Source: Finegoldia magna
GTDB taxonomy: Bacteria > Bacillota > Clostridia > Tissierellales > Peptoniphilaceae
Length of the DNA: 64,000 bases
Assembly: GCF_003182075.1 (NCBI RefSeq)
Contig: NZ_QGTH01000001.1
Span: 124,001-188,000, forward strand
Direction of reading: 5' to 3'
Part shown: positions 16,397 through 26,388 of the stretch, piece after piece
Numbering within the stretch: position 1 is the first letter of the stretch
How the letters are laid out: every line of letters starts with the position of its first letter
Notes under the pieces: generated by a model
Told to the model about the DNA's origin: nothing
Databases searched by the model: none
The model's input: the letters and a program-made list of their open reading frames with translations, nothing else
Translations under genes and position numbers: made by a program

Positions 16397-17038
16397 TATT
16401 GTTCTAAACTTTTTAGGTGTAATTTGTTTTATATTTTTGAATTGTTGACAAAAATATGAATCAGATTGAAACCCAACTTCCTTTGAAATCTCGCTAACGG
16501 ATTTGTCGGTGTAAGTCAAAAGCAGTAGACTTTTTTCTATTCTAAAAGTAGTCAAAATATTTGGAAGATTGCTTCCCGTGTTTTGACAAATCAATGTCGA
16601 CAAATAGCTTTTTGACACGTGCAAGTGATCAGACAGAATATCCAGAGAAATCTTCTGCTCACTGTTATTGTAAATGTAATCCAATGCCCTTCTGATTAAT
16701 GGGTTTTCACAACCCTTTGTAAATATATTTTGGTTTGTAGTGTAATATTCTACGATTTCGTGAAGTATTTCACTGGTGTTTTCAGATTCATTATTTTCTA
16801 CTTTATATAATAGTTTGTTTTTTTCATTTTCACAATATTTTAAACTTTGAGAATCGTTTATATTTTTCATCTGATTCCATGAAAATATCGCTAATAACTG
16901 AATAATTGTGTTCTTTTGGGATCTAATATTAGTTTCAGAATCTTCCCAATTTTTTAGTATTTCTTCAGCTAAATCATGTGCTTTTTTGTTTGATTTTATC
17001 TGAACAGCCTTTATTAACTTTGATTCCAATTCGAACAT
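16376..17038 (-). CDS. AraC family transcriptional regulator
   Basis: 220-residue regulator. The C-terminal ~100 residues hold the two helix-turn-helix motifs of the AraC/XylS family: ISLDILSDHLHVSKSYLS, then KSVSEISKEVGFQSDSYFCQQFK with the PKKFR end. The N-terminal ~110 residues are helical and not a recognisable cupin, so the signal sensed is unknown. It is divergent from an exported CWB2 protein gene; the shared 126-bp spacer carries an inverted repeat covering both -35 elements, suggesting that it regulates itself and its neighbour. The stop is embedded in a terminator shared with the feo operon. Confidence 0.88.
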   Translation of the reverse strand: MFELESKLIKAVQIKSNKKAHDLAEEILKNWEDSETNIRSQKNTIIQLLAIFSWNQMKNINDSQSLKYCENEKNKLLYKVENNESENTSEILHEIVEYYTTNQNIFTKGCENPLIRRALDYIYNNSEQKISLDILSDHLHVSKSYLSTLICQNTGSNLPNILTTFRIEKSLLLLTYTDKSVSEISKEVGFQSDSYFCQQFKNIKQITPKKFRTITKRDLY

Positions 17039-17074
17039 ATAAAATTCCTTTCATTTTTTGAGTGTTACGAATTA

Positions 17075-17148
17075 ATTATATAACTAATTTGCTTGAAATT
17101 GCAAGAAATGATACATTTTTGCAATTTGATTTGATTTTAATATATAAT
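17075..17148. promoter_or_regulatory. Symmetric divergent promoters with 9-bp inverted repeat
   Basis: AAATTGCAA (17096-17104) and TTGCAATTT (17119-17127) form a perfect inverted repeat with a 14-nt gap. Each arm supplies a TTGCAA -35 followed by an 18-nt spacer and TATAAT: 17143-17148 for the plus-strand gene, and 17075-17080 read on the minus strand for araC. A protein bound here would cover both -35 hexamers. Confidence 0.7.
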
Positions 17149-17164
17149 TAATGGAGAGGTAATT

Positions 17165-18151
17165 ATGAAAAGAATTTTAATTTTGTGTATGTGTTTGTTG
17201 TTTTTATCGACAAAATCACTAGCGAATACGGATGTAGTTCTGGATAAAATAATTGAGAAAGACTGTTCCGATTTGTCAGAAAAATTGACAGAGGAAGTTT
17301 ACGACAAAAACGCAAACTTAGTCATAGTAAATGAAAAAAAGGAAAGCGACATAATTTCAGCCCTAAGTTTTGCATATAAGAATAAGGCTGCGATTTTGCT
17401 TATTCAAAATGATGGAGCATATATAAAGAAAGAAAGTCCGATATTAAATGAAGCTAATAGGTTAAAAGCGAAAAATGTTTATATAATTGGCGGCCCCAAA
17501 TCAGTTTCAGAAGAAATCTCTGATAATTTGAAATTGAGCGGTTTGTTGGTTACAAGAATTGATGGAAGAGATCGCGTCGAAGTGTCCAAGAATGTAATCA
17601 AAGAAAACACGAATTTGAATCCTACGGATACTTTAGTTATTAGCGATTTGTCCAATTTCAATTTTATTCAAGCGAAGATGGGCTATTATTTAAAGAATGG
17701 ATACGCGATTACATTTGTGCAAGGTAAGAAATTTGAAGATTCAATTACAAAGTTTGCTATTGATAAGGGAATTTCAAATATTTTGATAGATCAACCTACA
17801 TCGATTATAAGTAGTGAATACGACGAGAAGCTAAAGCAAAATGGCTTCAAGGTTACACGAAATGATTACAAATCGGTCTATGATGCAAATTATGTTCAAA
17901 ACAGTGATATTAAGTATTCTAAAATTATATTTACTGAATACAAAGATATTAGAACATCTTTATTGGCATCGTATGTTAGTCTACAAAAAAATTACGTAAA
18001 TATTTTAGTAAATGAAGGCAATGTAGACAAGACTACCAATAAACTTCTTACGACATCTATACAAAATGGTATATATATCGGGAAAAAAGAAGAAAATTTC
18101 GAAAAATTAGCAAATAAATTGGATTTATACTACAAAGTTGAACAAAAATAA
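17165..18151 (+). CDS. Exported protein with CWB2-type cell wall binding repeats
   Basis: 328-residue protein with a signal peptide (charged MKRI start, hydrophobic core to about residue 18, ...STKSLANT). The body carries cell wall binding repeat 2 (PF04122-type) sequence: a Rossmann-like strand VYIIGGPKSVSEEI followed by VTRIDGRDRVEVS is the diagnostic pairing. Such modules normally come as three repeats that bind anionic wall polymers. Here the first and middle units are clear and the last is degenerate. No separate catalytic domain is visible, so it could be a minimal wall-anchored protein. It is divergent from and probably controlled by the adjacent AraC regulator. Ligand and role are unknown. 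Confidence 0.78.
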   Translation: MKRILILCMCLLFLSTKSLANTDVVLDKIIEKDCSDLSEKLTEEVYDKNANLVIVNEKKESDIISALSFAYKNKAAILLIQNDGAYIKKESPILNEANRLKAKNVYIIGGPKSVSEEISDNLKLSGLLVTRIDGRDRVEVSKNVIKENTNLNPTDTLVISDLSNFNFIQAKMGYYLKNGYAITFVQGKKFEDSITKFAIDKGISNILIDQPTSIISSEYDEKLKQNGFKVTRNDYKSVYDANYVQNSDIKYSKIIFTEYKDIRTSLLASYVSLQKNYVNILVNEGNVDKTTNKLLTTSIQNGIYIGKKEENFEKLANKLDLYYKVEQK

Positions 18152-18180
18152 CAGTTTTTTAATCATTTTAGCTAAAAAAC

Positions 18181-18209
18181 TTTAAAAAAAATGGTATTTA
18201 GGGTATAAT
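18181..18209 (+). promoter_or_regulatory. Probable promoter of tig
   Basis: TTTAAA (18181-18186), 17-nt spacer, TATAAT (18204-18209), about 65 nt before the tig start. Confidence 0.55.
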
Positions 18210-18274
18210 ATTAGCTGGAATTTCTATTTTAAGTGAAATTAATTTAAGTTTTAAATAAAAATTAGGAGGAAAGT

Positions 18275-19600
18275 ATGAGCGCAGTGCTTGTAAGTAAAGA
18301 AAATAATCAAGCGGTATTCACATGTGAAATACCTGCAGAAGATTTCAATAACGCAATTGAGGAAAGTTATAAAAAGAATAGATCTAAATTTAGTTTAAAA
18401 GGATTTAGAAAAGGTAAAGTTCCAAGAAAAATGTTGGAAAGAGCTTATGGTGAAGGTTTATTCTACGAAGATGCTGTAAATCTATTATTACCAGGAATTT
18501 ACGAAAAAGCTATCGAAGAATTAGAATTAGAACCAGTTTCACAACCAGACATCGATCTTGATGACATTACTGAAAACAATGATGTAAAAGTAAAATTCAC
18601 TGTTGATTTGAAACCAGAATTCGAATTAGGTGATTATTCTAATCTTTCAGCTGAAATCGAAGAATACAAAGTAACTGATTCTGATGTTGATTTGAAAATC
18701 AATCACGAATTAGAATCAAACGCAAGAGTTCAAGAAGTTGAAGGAAGAGAAGCTAAGGAAAATGACACTGTTTCTATCAACTTTAAAGGTTTTGTAGATG
18801 ATAAAGCATTTGATGGTGGGGAAGCAGAAGATTACGAATTAGTTTTAGGTTCACACACATTTATTCCAGGATTTGAAGAACAAATCGTAGGTCACAATGT
18901 TGGAGATGAATTTGACGTTAATGTTAAATTCCCAGAAGATTACCACGAAGATTCTTTAAAAGGACAAGATGCTAAGTTTGAATGCAAAATCAATTCAATC
19001 AAAGAAAAAGTATTACCTGAATTAGATGATGAATTCGTAAAAGATGTTTCTGAATTCGATACTCTTGACGAATACAAGAAAGACATCAAAGAACACTTAG
19101 AAAAAGACAACGAACAAAGACAATTAGTTGAAAAACAAAACAAATCTGTAGAAGCTTTGATTGATGCTACTGAAATTACAGTTCCAGAATCAATGATTGA
19201 GAACGAAGTTAATCGTCAATTCCAAGATTTTGCAAGAAGAGTTCAACAAATGGGCTTAAATACAGATCAATACTTCCAAATCACTAACACTTCAGAAGAA
19301 GATGTTAAAAACGAATTAAGAGCTAACGCTGAATTAAAAGTTAAAGGTGATTTGGTATTAGAAAAATATATCGAAAAAGAAGCAATCGAATCAACAGAAG
19401 AAGAATTAGATGAACAATTAAAAGAATTTGCAAAAGTATATGGACAAGATGATGAAGAAAAATTCATCGAAGAATTCAAAAATAGTCCAAACGTAGAATT
19501 CTTAAAAGAAGACATCAAGAGAAAAAAAGCTTTGGAAAAATTAGTAGAAAATACTAAATTTGAAACAAAGAAAGCTGAAGAAACAAAAGAAGATAAATAA
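18275..19600 (+). CDS. tig: Trigger factor
   Basis: Ribosome-associated chaperone with peptidyl-prolyl isomerase activity. The N-terminal ribosome-binding domain includes the signature SLKGFRKGKVPRKMLE. The central FKBP domain spans about residues 155-245 (NDTVSINFKGF, LGSHTFIPGFEEQIVG). The C-terminal helical chaperone arm follows and ends in a highly charged tail. 441 residues is normal. Strong AGGAGGA site. It is directly upstream of clpP and clpX, the classic tig-clpP-clpX order, 40 nt from clpP. Confidence 0.96.
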   Translation: MSAVLVSKENNQAVFTCEIPAEDFNNAIEESYKKNRSKFSLKGFRKGKVPRKMLERAYGEGLFYEDAVNLLLPGIYEKAIEELELEPVSQPDIDLDDITENNDVKVKFTVDLKPEFELGDYSNLSAEIEEYKVTDSDVDLKINHELESNARVQEVEGREAKENDTVSINFKGFVDDKAFDGGEAEDYELVLGSHTFIPGFEEQIVGHNVGDEFDVNVKFPEDYHEDSLKGQDAKFECKINSIKEKVLPELDDEFVKDVSEFDTLDEYKKDIKEHLEKDNEQRQLVEKQNKSVEALIDATEITVPESMIENEVNRQFQDFARRVQQMGLNTDQYFQITNTSEEDVKNELRANAELKVKGDLVLEKYIEKEAIESTEEELDEQLKEFAKVYGQDDEEKFIEEFKNSPNVEFLKEDIKRKKALEKLVENTKFETKKAEETKEDK

Positions 19601-19640
19601 TATTTCAATATATTAGAATTAATAATAGGAGGTTATTATT

Positions 19641-20228
19641 ATGCCATCTTTAGTACCAATGGTTGTAGAACAAAGTAATAGAGGCGAAAGATCTTACGAT
19701 ATTTTCTCTCGACTTTTAAAAGAAAGAATTATTTTCGTCACAGGCGAAGTTAATGATCAGATGGCGGATCTTGTTATAGCTCAATTATTGTTCTTAGAAA
19801 GTGAAGATCCAAAAAAGGATATTCAATTATATATCAATTCACCAGGAGGTTCTGTAAGTGCAGGATTAGCGATATACGATACTATGCAATACGTTAAACC
19901 AGATGTTTCAACAATCTGTGTAGGTATGGCTGCTAGTATGGGAGCAATCCTTCTAACAAGTGGTGCAAAAGGAAAAAGATATGCACTTCCAAATGCAGAC
20001 ACTTTAATCCATCAACCACTTGGTGGAGCACAAGGACAAGCTAGTGATATCGAAATTCACGCTAAGAATATTTTGAAGAAGAGAGAATTATTAAACAAGA
20101 TATTATCTGAAAGAACTGGACAACCTCTAGAAAAAATTGAAAGAGATACAGACAGAGATTTCATACTAACAGCAGAAGAAGCAAAAGAGTATGGATTGAT
20201 AGACGAAGTTATATATACTTCTAAATAA
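19641..20228 (+). CDS. clpP: ATP-dependent Clp protease proteolytic subunit
   Basis: Serine peptidase that forms tetradecameric chambers docked to ClpX or ClpC. The catalytic triad is visible: Ser99 in GMAASMGA, His124 in LIHQPLGG and Asp near residue 173 in RDTDRDF. 195 residues, full length. AGGAGG site upstream; clpX starts 10 nt after the stop, so the two are co-transcribed. Confidence 0.97.
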   Translation: MPSLVPMVVEQSNRGERSYDIFSRLLKERIIFVTGEVNDQMADLVIAQLLFLESEDPKKDIQLYINSPGGSVSAGLAIYDTMQYVKPDVSTICVGMAASMGAILLTSGAKGKRYALPNADTLIHQPLGGAQGQASDIEIHAKNILKKRELLNKILSERTGQPLEKIERDTDRDFILTAEEAKEYGLIDEVIYTSK

Positions 20229-20238
20229 GGAAATATTT

Positions 20239-21474
20239 ATGCCAAAGAATGAAAATCAATATAAATGTTCTTTTTGCGGTAAATCACAAGATGAAGTCAG
20301 AAAATTAATTGCTGGACCTGGAGTATTTATTTGCGATGAATGTGTTTCATTATGTAACAGCATAATAGAAGAAGAATTCAAAGATATAGATAATACCCAA
20401 GAAAGAATTGATTTGCCTAAGCCAATCGAAATCAAGGATGTGCTTGATGATTATGTAATCAAACAAGAAGAAGGCAAGAAAGCCTTGGCTGTTGCAGTAT
20501 ATAATCATTACAAAAGAATTAATTCTAATCTAATGAATAATGATGTAGAATTACAAAAATCAAATATTTTATTGGTGGGTCCAACTGGAAGCGGAAAAAC
20601 ACTTTTAGCTGAAACTTTAGCCAAGATATTGGATGTTCCTTTTGCTATAGCCGATGCAACTAGCCTTACAGAAGCTGGATATGTCGGAGAAGATGTAGAA
20701 AATGTAATTTTGAAGCTTATTCAAGCGGCGGATTACGATATAGAAAAAGCAGAACAAGGAATCATCTACATTGACGAAATCGACAAGATTACTAGAAAAA
20801 GCGAAAATCCTTCCATCACTAGAGATGTTAGCGGTGAAGGTGTACAACAAGCTTTGTTAAAAATAGTTGAAGGTACAATTTGTAATGTACCGCCACAAGG
20901 TGGAAGAAAGCATCCTAATCAAGAATATATTCAAGTTGATACAAAAAATATTTTATTCATTGTCGGTGGAGCATTTGACGGCTTAGAAAAAATAATCGAA
21001 AAAAGAACAGAAACAAAATCAATAGGTTTTGGGGCAGATTTGGGAGAAAATGAACACAAGAGAATTTCTGAATTGTTCAAAGATATTAGGCCAGAAGATT
21101 TGATTAAATTTGGTTTAATTCCTGAATTTGTAGGAAGAATTCCAGTTTTAGTTACACTTGATGAACTAGATGAACAAGCTTTAATTAAAATACTTTTGGA
21201 ACCTAAAAATGCAGTTATCAAACAATATCAAGAATTATTCAAAATGGATGATGTTGAGTTGGAATTTGATGAAGAAGCATTGAAAGCTATCGCCAAGTTA
21301 GCTTACGATAGAAAAACAGGTGCCAGAGGTTTGAGAACAATAATAGAAAAATCTTTGATGAATATTATGTTTGAGCTACCATCAAGACAAGACATTTCCA
21401 AAGTAATTTTGACAAAAGAAAGTGTACTAGAAGGAAAAGACCCAAAACTTGTTTTCAAAACAAATAATAAATAA
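20239..21474 (+). CDS. clpX: ATP-dependent Clp protease ATP-binding subunit ClpX
   Basis: AAA+ unfoldase that feeds substrates into ClpP. The N-terminal C4 zinc-binding domain has Cys10, Cys13, Cys32 and Cys35. Walker A GPTGSGKT, Walker [11 protein letters not shown], the pore loop (GYVGED) and the ClpP-binding loop region ([16 protein letters not shown], containing IGF-loop flanks) follow. 411 residues is normal. The gene ends at a strong terminator, and lon follows on its own unit. Confidence 0.97.
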   Translation: MPKNENQYKCSFCGKSQDEVRKLIAGPGVFICDECVSLCNSIIEEEFKDIDNTQERIDLPKPIEIKDVLDDYVIKQEEGKKALAVAVYNHYKRINSNLMNNDVELQKSNILLVGPTGSGKTLLAETLAKILDVPFAIADATSLTEAGYVGEDVENVILKLIQAADYDIEKAEQGIIYIDEIDKITRKSENPSITRDVSGEGVQQALLKIVEGTICNVPPQGGRKHPNQEYIQVDTKNILFIVGGAFDGLEKIIEKRTETKSIGFGADLGENEHKRISELFKDIRPEDLIKFGLIPEFVGRIPVLVTLDELDEQALIKILLEPKNAVIKQYQELFKMDDVELEFDEEALKAIAKLAYDRKTGARGLRTIIEKSLMNIMFELPSRQDISKVILTKESVLEGKDPKLVFKTNNK

Positions 21475-21477
21475 CAC

Positions 21478-21506
21478 AAATAGCTCACTTTAGGTGAGCT
21501 ATTTTT
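21478..21506 (+). terminator. Terminator after clpX
   Basis: AAATAGCTCAC (21478-21488) pairs with GTGAGCTATTT (21494-21504), followed by T. Confidence 0.8.
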
Positions 21507-21537
21507 ATCAATAGATTAAATTCGAAAGAGGAGTTTG

Positions 21538-23868
21538 ATGAAAGAATACTATACAATATCAGAAAAGAAACTTCCAATAATCGCGTTGCGTGGTTTGTGG
21601 TTGTTTCCAAATAATATCCAACATTTTGAAGTTGGAAGAGAAGTTTCATTAAATGCTTTAAATGCTAGTTTGCTCAGAAATTCTGAGATTTTTATTTGTA
21701 CGCAAAAAGATCCAATTGTAGAAAACATCACAAAAGAAGATTTTTATCATACAGGAGTTCTTGCAAGTATCAAACAAACTATTAAAATGCCAAACGGAAA
21801 TGTCAGAGTTTTGGTTGAAGCTTACGACAGAGCAAAAATCGTAGACTTTGTTGAAAACGACAGTTTCTTAGAAGCAAACGTTGAAGTTATGGAATACGAT
21901 AAAACAAAATATCATCCTACGGATAAATCACTGACTATGATTAGGATGATTATTTCTTCGTTTGAAAGCTTGGCAGAAATTATCAAAAAACCATTACCAC
22001 AAGATTTGCTTGGGGGACTTTTAAACGAAGAAGATCCAAGTTCTTTGATAGATACAATTTCAATGCTAATTTCATTAAACGATAAGGATTCAATTTTATT
22101 ATTGGAAACTTTGGATATGGATGAAAGAATTGAGTTGGTGTACAAATTTGTAATAAAAGAAATTGAATTTTTGAAGATAAAAGAAGATATCGAACAAAGA
22201 ACAAACAAGGAAATATCTGACACACAAAAAGAGTATTTTCTTCAAGAACAATTGCGTCAAATCAAGATGGAATTGGGTGAAGAATACGACATTGAAGACA
22301 CAGATGATTATGCAAATAGAGTAAAGAAATTAAAACTTAAAAAAGATTCTGAAGAACACGTTTTAAAGGAAATCAATAGATTATCTTCGATGAATCCAAA
22401 TAATCCCGAAAGCACAGTGATTAGAAATTATATCGATCAAGTATTGGATATTCCTTGGAACAAAAAATCAAAAAGTTCGATTGATTTAAAAGTTGCAGAA
22501 AAAGTTCTAAATGATGGTCATTTTGGATTAGAAGATGTAAAGAAAAGAATTTTGGAATATTTAGCTGTTAAGAAGATGACTGGATCATTAAAAGGACCTA
22601 TCCTTTGTCTAGTTGGCCCTCCAGGGGTTGGTAAAACTTCAATTGCAAGATCTATAGCTGAAGCAACTAATAGAAAATTCGTATCCATGAGACTTGGTGG
22701 CGTACGTGATGAAGCAGAAATCAGAGGCCACAGAAAAACTTACATCGGAGCAATGCCAGGAAGAATCATAACTCAATTGCAAAAAGCTAAGAAATTAAAT
22801 CCAGTTTTCTTATTGGATGAAATTGACAAATTAGCATCTGATTTTAGAGGAGATCCTGCAAGTGCTTTGTTGGAAGTTTTAGATCCGGAACAAAACAGTG
22901 AATTTACAGATAATTACATCGAAATTCCAGTTGATCTGTCAGATGTATTATTTATCACTACTGCAAATTCACAAGAACAAATTCCAGATGCATTGTTAGA
23001 CAGAATGGAAGTTATCAGAGTTACAAGTTATACAGATTATGAAAAATTTGAAATAGCTAACAGATATTTGCTTCCACGTCAATTAAAAGAAAATGGAATG
23101 GACAAATCCCAATTCCACATCACAAGAGATGCTATCTATACGATTATAAACAACTACACAAGAGAAAGTGGAGTAAGAGAGCTTGAAAGAAATATTGGAA
23201 AAGTTGTCAGAAAAGCTGTCGTTAAAATCGTAAGAGATGATGTTAAAAAAGTTGTCGTCAACAATAAAAATCTAGAAAAATTCTTGGGATCAAAATTAGT
23301 TTTAGATGATGTAATTCCAAGGGAAGACACAATTGGAGTTGTGAATGGGTTAGCGTGGACACAAGTTGGTGGAGTTATCCTGACAATTGAAGCGAATGTA
23401 ATGGACGGTACAGGCAAAACGCAACTTACAGGAAAACTTGGAGATGTAATGAAAGAATCTGCAATGGCTGCAATTTCATACATCAGAAGTAACCAAGAGG
23501 ATTTGGGTATAAAAGGAGAATTCTACAAAGAAAAAGATATTCATATTCATGTTCCAGAAGGTGCTGTTCCAAAAGATGGACCGTCAGCGGGTGTTACAAT
23601 GGTTACAGCGCTAGTAAGTGCATTGACAGGAAGAAAAGTAAAACACGATTTTGCAATGACTGGAGAAATCACACTTACAGGAAGAGTATTGGCAATTGGT
23701 GGAGTTAAGGAAAAAGTATTGGCTGCTCATAGATACGGAATCAATAAAGTATTCTTGCCAAAGGAAAACAAAAGAGATATCCAAGACATTGATCCTAAAA
23801 TTAGACAAAAAATCAAATTCTATTTTACAAATAATGTAAAAGAAATTTTGGATGAGGTATTAATATAA
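21538..23868 (+). CDS. lon: ATP-dependent protease Lon
   Basis: Single-chain AAA+ protease that degrades misfolded and regulatory proteins. The N-terminal substrate-binding LON domain (LPIIALRGLWLFPN...) and coiled coil precede an AAA+ module with Walker A GPPGVGKTS (near residue 360) and Walker B FLLDEIDKL. The C-terminal protease domain has the catalytic Ser near residue 683 in PKDGPSAGV and the partner Lys shortly after. 776 residues. ATG 21538 is preferred over the TTG 3 nt before it, with GAGGAG 5-9 nt upstream. Its stop overlaps the next start as TAATG. Confidence 0.97.
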   Translation: MKEYYTISEKKLPIIALRGLWLFPNNIQHFEVGREVSLNALNASLLRNSEIFICTQKDPIVENITKEDFYHTGVLASIKQTIKMPNGNVRVLVEAYDRAKIVDFVENDSFLEANVEVMEYDKTKYHPTDKSLTMIRMIISSFESLAEIIKKPLPQDLLGGLLNEEDPSSLIDTISMLISLNDKDSILLLETLDMDERIELVYKFVIKEIEFLKIKEDIEQRTNKEISDTQKEYFLQEQLRQIKMELGEEYDIEDTDDYANRVKKLKLKKDSEEHVLKEINRLSSMNPNNPESTVIRNYIDQVLDIPWNKKSKSSIDLKVAEKVLNDGHFGLEDVKKRILEYLAVKKMTGSLKGPILCLVGPPGVGKTSIARSIAEATNRKFVSMRLGGVRDEAEIRGHRKTYIGAMPGRIITQLQKAKKLNPVFLLDEIDKLASDFRGDPASALLEVLDPEQNSEFTDNYIEIPVDLSDVLFITTANSQEQIPDALLDRMEVIRVTSYTDYEKFEIANRYLLPRQLKENGMDKSQFHITRDAIYTIINNYTRESGVRELERNIGKVVRKAVVKIVRDDVKKVVVNNKNLEKFLGSKLVLDDVIPREDTIGVVNGLAWTQVGGVILTIEANVMDGTGKTQLTGKLGDVMKESAMAAISYIRSNQEDLGIKGEFYKEKDIHIHVPEGAVPKDGPSAGVTMVTALVSALTGRKVKHDFAMTGEITLTGRVLAIGGVKEKVLAAHRYGINKVFLPKENKRDIQDIDPKIRQKIKFYFTNNVKEILDEVLI

Positions 23869-24410
23869 TGAAAATAGGTGTAATAAGCGATACACATGGC
23901 TCTTTAGATAATACGAAAAAAGCTTTGGATATTCTAAAAGATTGCGACACGATTTTTCATTTGGGAGATGTTTTGTATCACGGACCACGCAATGCTCTTC
24001 CAGAAGATTACAATCCAAAAGATTTGGCAGTTATTTTCAAATCTATGGATAATGTGATATATACAAGAGGAAACTGCGATAGTGATGTGGATCAAATGGT
24101 TATTGAACACGATTTGACACAAAAACATAGAATCATAAATATTGGCAAATTTAGAATTTTCACAATTCATGGATATGAGGAAGATGAAGAAAAGAGAATT
24201 AGAATTGCTAAGGCCAATAATTGTGATATCGTAATAACAGGACACACTCATGTAAAAGTTTTGGAAGATAAAGAAGGCGTTATTTTGTTAAATCCAGGTA
24301 GTCCTTCTATTCCAAAAGACGGTGTAAAATCAGTTGCAATAATAGATGATGATGAAATCAAACTTATAGATATAGACTCAAACAAAGTTTTGTCATCTTT
24401 GAAAATATGA
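23868..24410 (+). CDS. yfcE: YfcE/MJ0936-type metallophosphodiesterase
   Basis: 180-residue calcineurin-like phosphoesterase of the YfcE group. The di-metal motifs are complete: SDTHG, HLGDVLYHG, RGNCD, TIHGY and GHTHV. Family members hydrolyse artificial phosphodiesters with manganese; the physiological substrate is unknown. It is translationally coupled to lon (TAATG), an arrangement seen in related anaerobes, but no functional link is established. A long hairpin lies immediately downstream. Confidence 0.88.
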   Translation: MKIGVISDTHGSLDNTKKALDILKDCDTIFHLGDVLYHGPRNALPEDYNPKDLAVIFKSMDNVIYTRGNCDSDVDQMVIEHDLTQKHRIINIGKFRIFTIHGYEEDEEKRIRIAKANNCDIVITGHTHVKVLEDKEGVILLNPGSPSIPKDGVKSVAIIDDDEIKLIDIDSNKVLSSLKI

Positions 24411-24442
24411 AGTCAATTAACTCAGAATTGAGTTGATTGACT
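24411..24442 (+). other. 14-bp intergenic hairpin between yfcE and the ABC-F gene
   Basis: AGTCAATTAACTCA (24411-24424) pairs with TGAGTTGATTGACT (24429-24442, one wobble) around GAAT. It is followed by GTTTAG rather than a real T run, so it may be a weak terminator, an mRNA processing site or a stabilising stem. Confidence 0.55.
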
Positions 24443-24463
24443 GTTTAGTTAGGAAGTGAAAAA

Positions 24464-26377
24464 ATGATTCTAATAGGTGCAAAAGACATAGAAAAATCTT
24501 TCTTAGATAAAAGTATCTTAGAAAATGTTACTTTTAATATTAACGACAATGATAAAATTGGAATCATAGGAATAAATGGTGCGGGTAAATCCACTTTGTT
24601 TAATATTTTGACAGGAGAATTGTCTAAAGACGGTGGAGACTTGTTCATCAAAAATGATATGAAAATAGGATACTTGAAGCAACATAATTCATTTGATTCG
24701 ACTAATACTTTGTACGAAGAATGCTTGAGCGTTTTTTCAGAAGTATTGAGATTGGAGAACAAACTTCGAGAATACGAAAATCAAATGAAGGATACCGAAG
24801 ATTTGGAAGATTTGATGAACAAATACCACAGAGATTTGGAAAGATTTGAATCAATGGGAGGATATCTCTACGATTCTGAAATCAAAGGCACACTAAAAGG
24901 TTTGGGATTTTCGGATGATGATTTGGATAAAAATGTCACTAATTTCAGTGGTGGTCAAAAATCTCGAATAATGCTCGCAAAACTTCTTCTACAAAAATGT
25001 GACGTATTGTTACTAGACGAGCCTACCAACCATTTGGATATCAAAGCTATCGAGTTTTTGGAAACTTTTCTGAAAAATTACAAGGGCGCTTGTGTGATAA
25101 TTTCTCACGATAGATATTTCTTAGATGGAATTGTAAATAGGATTTTTCATATGGAAAATAGAACCATCAAAACGTACGAGACAGATTACACTGGTTTTAT
25201 GAAACAGAGAAAAATCTATATGGATATCCAACGAAAGACTTACGAAAATCAACAACGTGAGTATAAGAGACAACTTGAAATCGTTGAAAAATACACTAGC
25301 ACTGATAATGCTAAGAAGAATAAACAAGGACAATCCAGAAAGAAACTCTTGGATAAAATGAAGCTTATGGATAAGCCAACGTATGATGATGGAACTTTTG
25401 GAATTAAATTCAAAATATCTTCACCAAGCGGCAAAGACGTTTTGATGGTTGAAGATTTGTCCAAAAAAATCGACGACAAGCTTATTTTTGAGAACTGTAA
25501 CTTAGATATATATAAGGAAGAAAGAGTTGGACTTATTGGAGCAAATGGAGTTGGAAAAACGACTTTATTCAATATTATAACCAAAAAATTAAAACCAACT
25601 TCTGGAAAATTCAGGTTAGGTTCCAATGTAAACATCGGATATTTTGACCAAGAACAGATGTATTTGAACGATAAAAACACAATTATAGATGAAATTTGGG
25701 ACGAATATCCTAAAATGACTCACTACGAAATCAGAAGTGCCCTTGCTATTATGAATTTCGTGGGAGACGATATTTTCAAACTTATTGAAGATTTGAGTGG
25801 TGGAGAAAAGGCGCGTGTATCTTTGCTGAAGTTGATGCTTTCAAAATCAAACTTTTTGTTACTGGACGAACCTACTAACCACTTGGACATTGACTCAAAG
25901 GAAAGTTTGGAAGATTCTTTGATAAATTACGAAGGTACTGTTTTTGTAATTAGCCACGATAGATACTTCTTGAACAGAGTTTGTGATAAAATCATTGTGT
26001 TGGAAAAAGATAAAACGACTACTTTCCTTGGAAATTACGATTATTATCAAGAGAAAATCAATGATTTAAAAGTGGATAAAACAGAGGAAAGTTTGAACAA
26101 AACTGCAGCTTTGAAAGAAAAGAAAAAACAACGTGCTATCACAAATAATCTTAAAAAACTGAGAAAACAAATTGAAACGATTGAATCGACTATAGATAAA
26201 ATTGACGAACGAATCAAAGAAATTGAAGACCTGTTTTGTCAAAATGATATTTACGATGATCCTCAAAAAATTCTTCAATTAAATGAAGAACTGGAACATC
26301 TTAACGCTGACAAAAATTCTTTGTATTCAGATTGGGAAGATAAACAATTGGAATACGAAGATTTTGATAAAAATTAA
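24464..26377 (+). CDS. ABC-F family ribosome-associated ATPase (YdiF-like)
   Basis: Soluble tandem ABC protein without membrane segments. ABC1 has GINGAGKST and signature NFSGGQKSR; ABC2 has GANGVGKTT and LSGGEKARV. Both have LLLDEPTNHLD. The inter-domain linker (P-site tRNA interaction motif) spans roughly residues 240-315. A C-terminal coiled coil (about residues 540-637) is rich in Lys/Glu heptads. ABC-F proteins act on stalled ribosomes in the E site, and some protect from antibiotics. The coiled-coil tail and 637-residue length resemble YdiF/Uup-type housekeeping members rather than Vga/Msr resistance proteins, but resistance cannot be excluded. A purine permease follows after 11 nt. Confidence 0.9.
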   Translation: MILIGAKDIEKSFLDKSILENVTFNINDNDKIGIIGINGAGKSTLFNILTGELSKDGGDLFIKNDMKIGYLKQHNSFDSTNTLYEECLSVFSEVLRLENKLREYENQMKDTEDLEDLMNKYHRDLERFESMGGYLYDSEIKGTLKGLGFSDDDLDKNVTNFSGGQKSRIMLAKLLLQKCDVLLLDEPTNHLDIKAIEFLETFLKNYKGACVIISHDRYFLDGIVNRIFHMENRTIKTYETDYTGFMKQRKIYMDIQRKTYENQQREYKRQLEIVEKYTSTDNAKKNKQGQSRKKLLDKMKLMDKPTYDDGTFGIKFKISSPSGKDVLMVEDLSKKIDDKLIFENCNLDIYKEERVGLIGANGVGKTTLFNIITKKLKPTSGKFRLGSNVNIGYFDQEQMYLNDKNTIIDEIWDEYPKMTHYEIRSALAIMNFVGDDIFKLIEDLSGGEKARVSLLKLMLSKSNFLLLDEPTNHLDIDSKESLEDSLINYEGTVFVISHDRYFLNRVCDKIIVLEKDKTTTFLGNYDYYQEKINDLKVDKTEESLNKTAALKEKKKQRAITNNLKKLRKQIETIESTIDKIDERIKEIEDLFCQNDIYDDPQKILQLNEELEHLNADKNSLYSDWEDKQLEYEDFDKN

Positions 26378-26388
26378 GGAGGGAAAAC

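Noticed and set aside
18152-18181. Terminator between the CWB2 gene and tig
   Set aside because: AGTTTTTTA/TAAAAAACT can pair (18153-18161 with 18173-18181), but the stem is nearly pure A-T and no U tract follows.
26378-26388. Purine riboswitch for the NCS2 permease
   Set aside because: Only 11 nt separate it from the upstream ABC-F gene, leaving no room for an aptamer, and none is seen in the yfcE/ABC-F gap.
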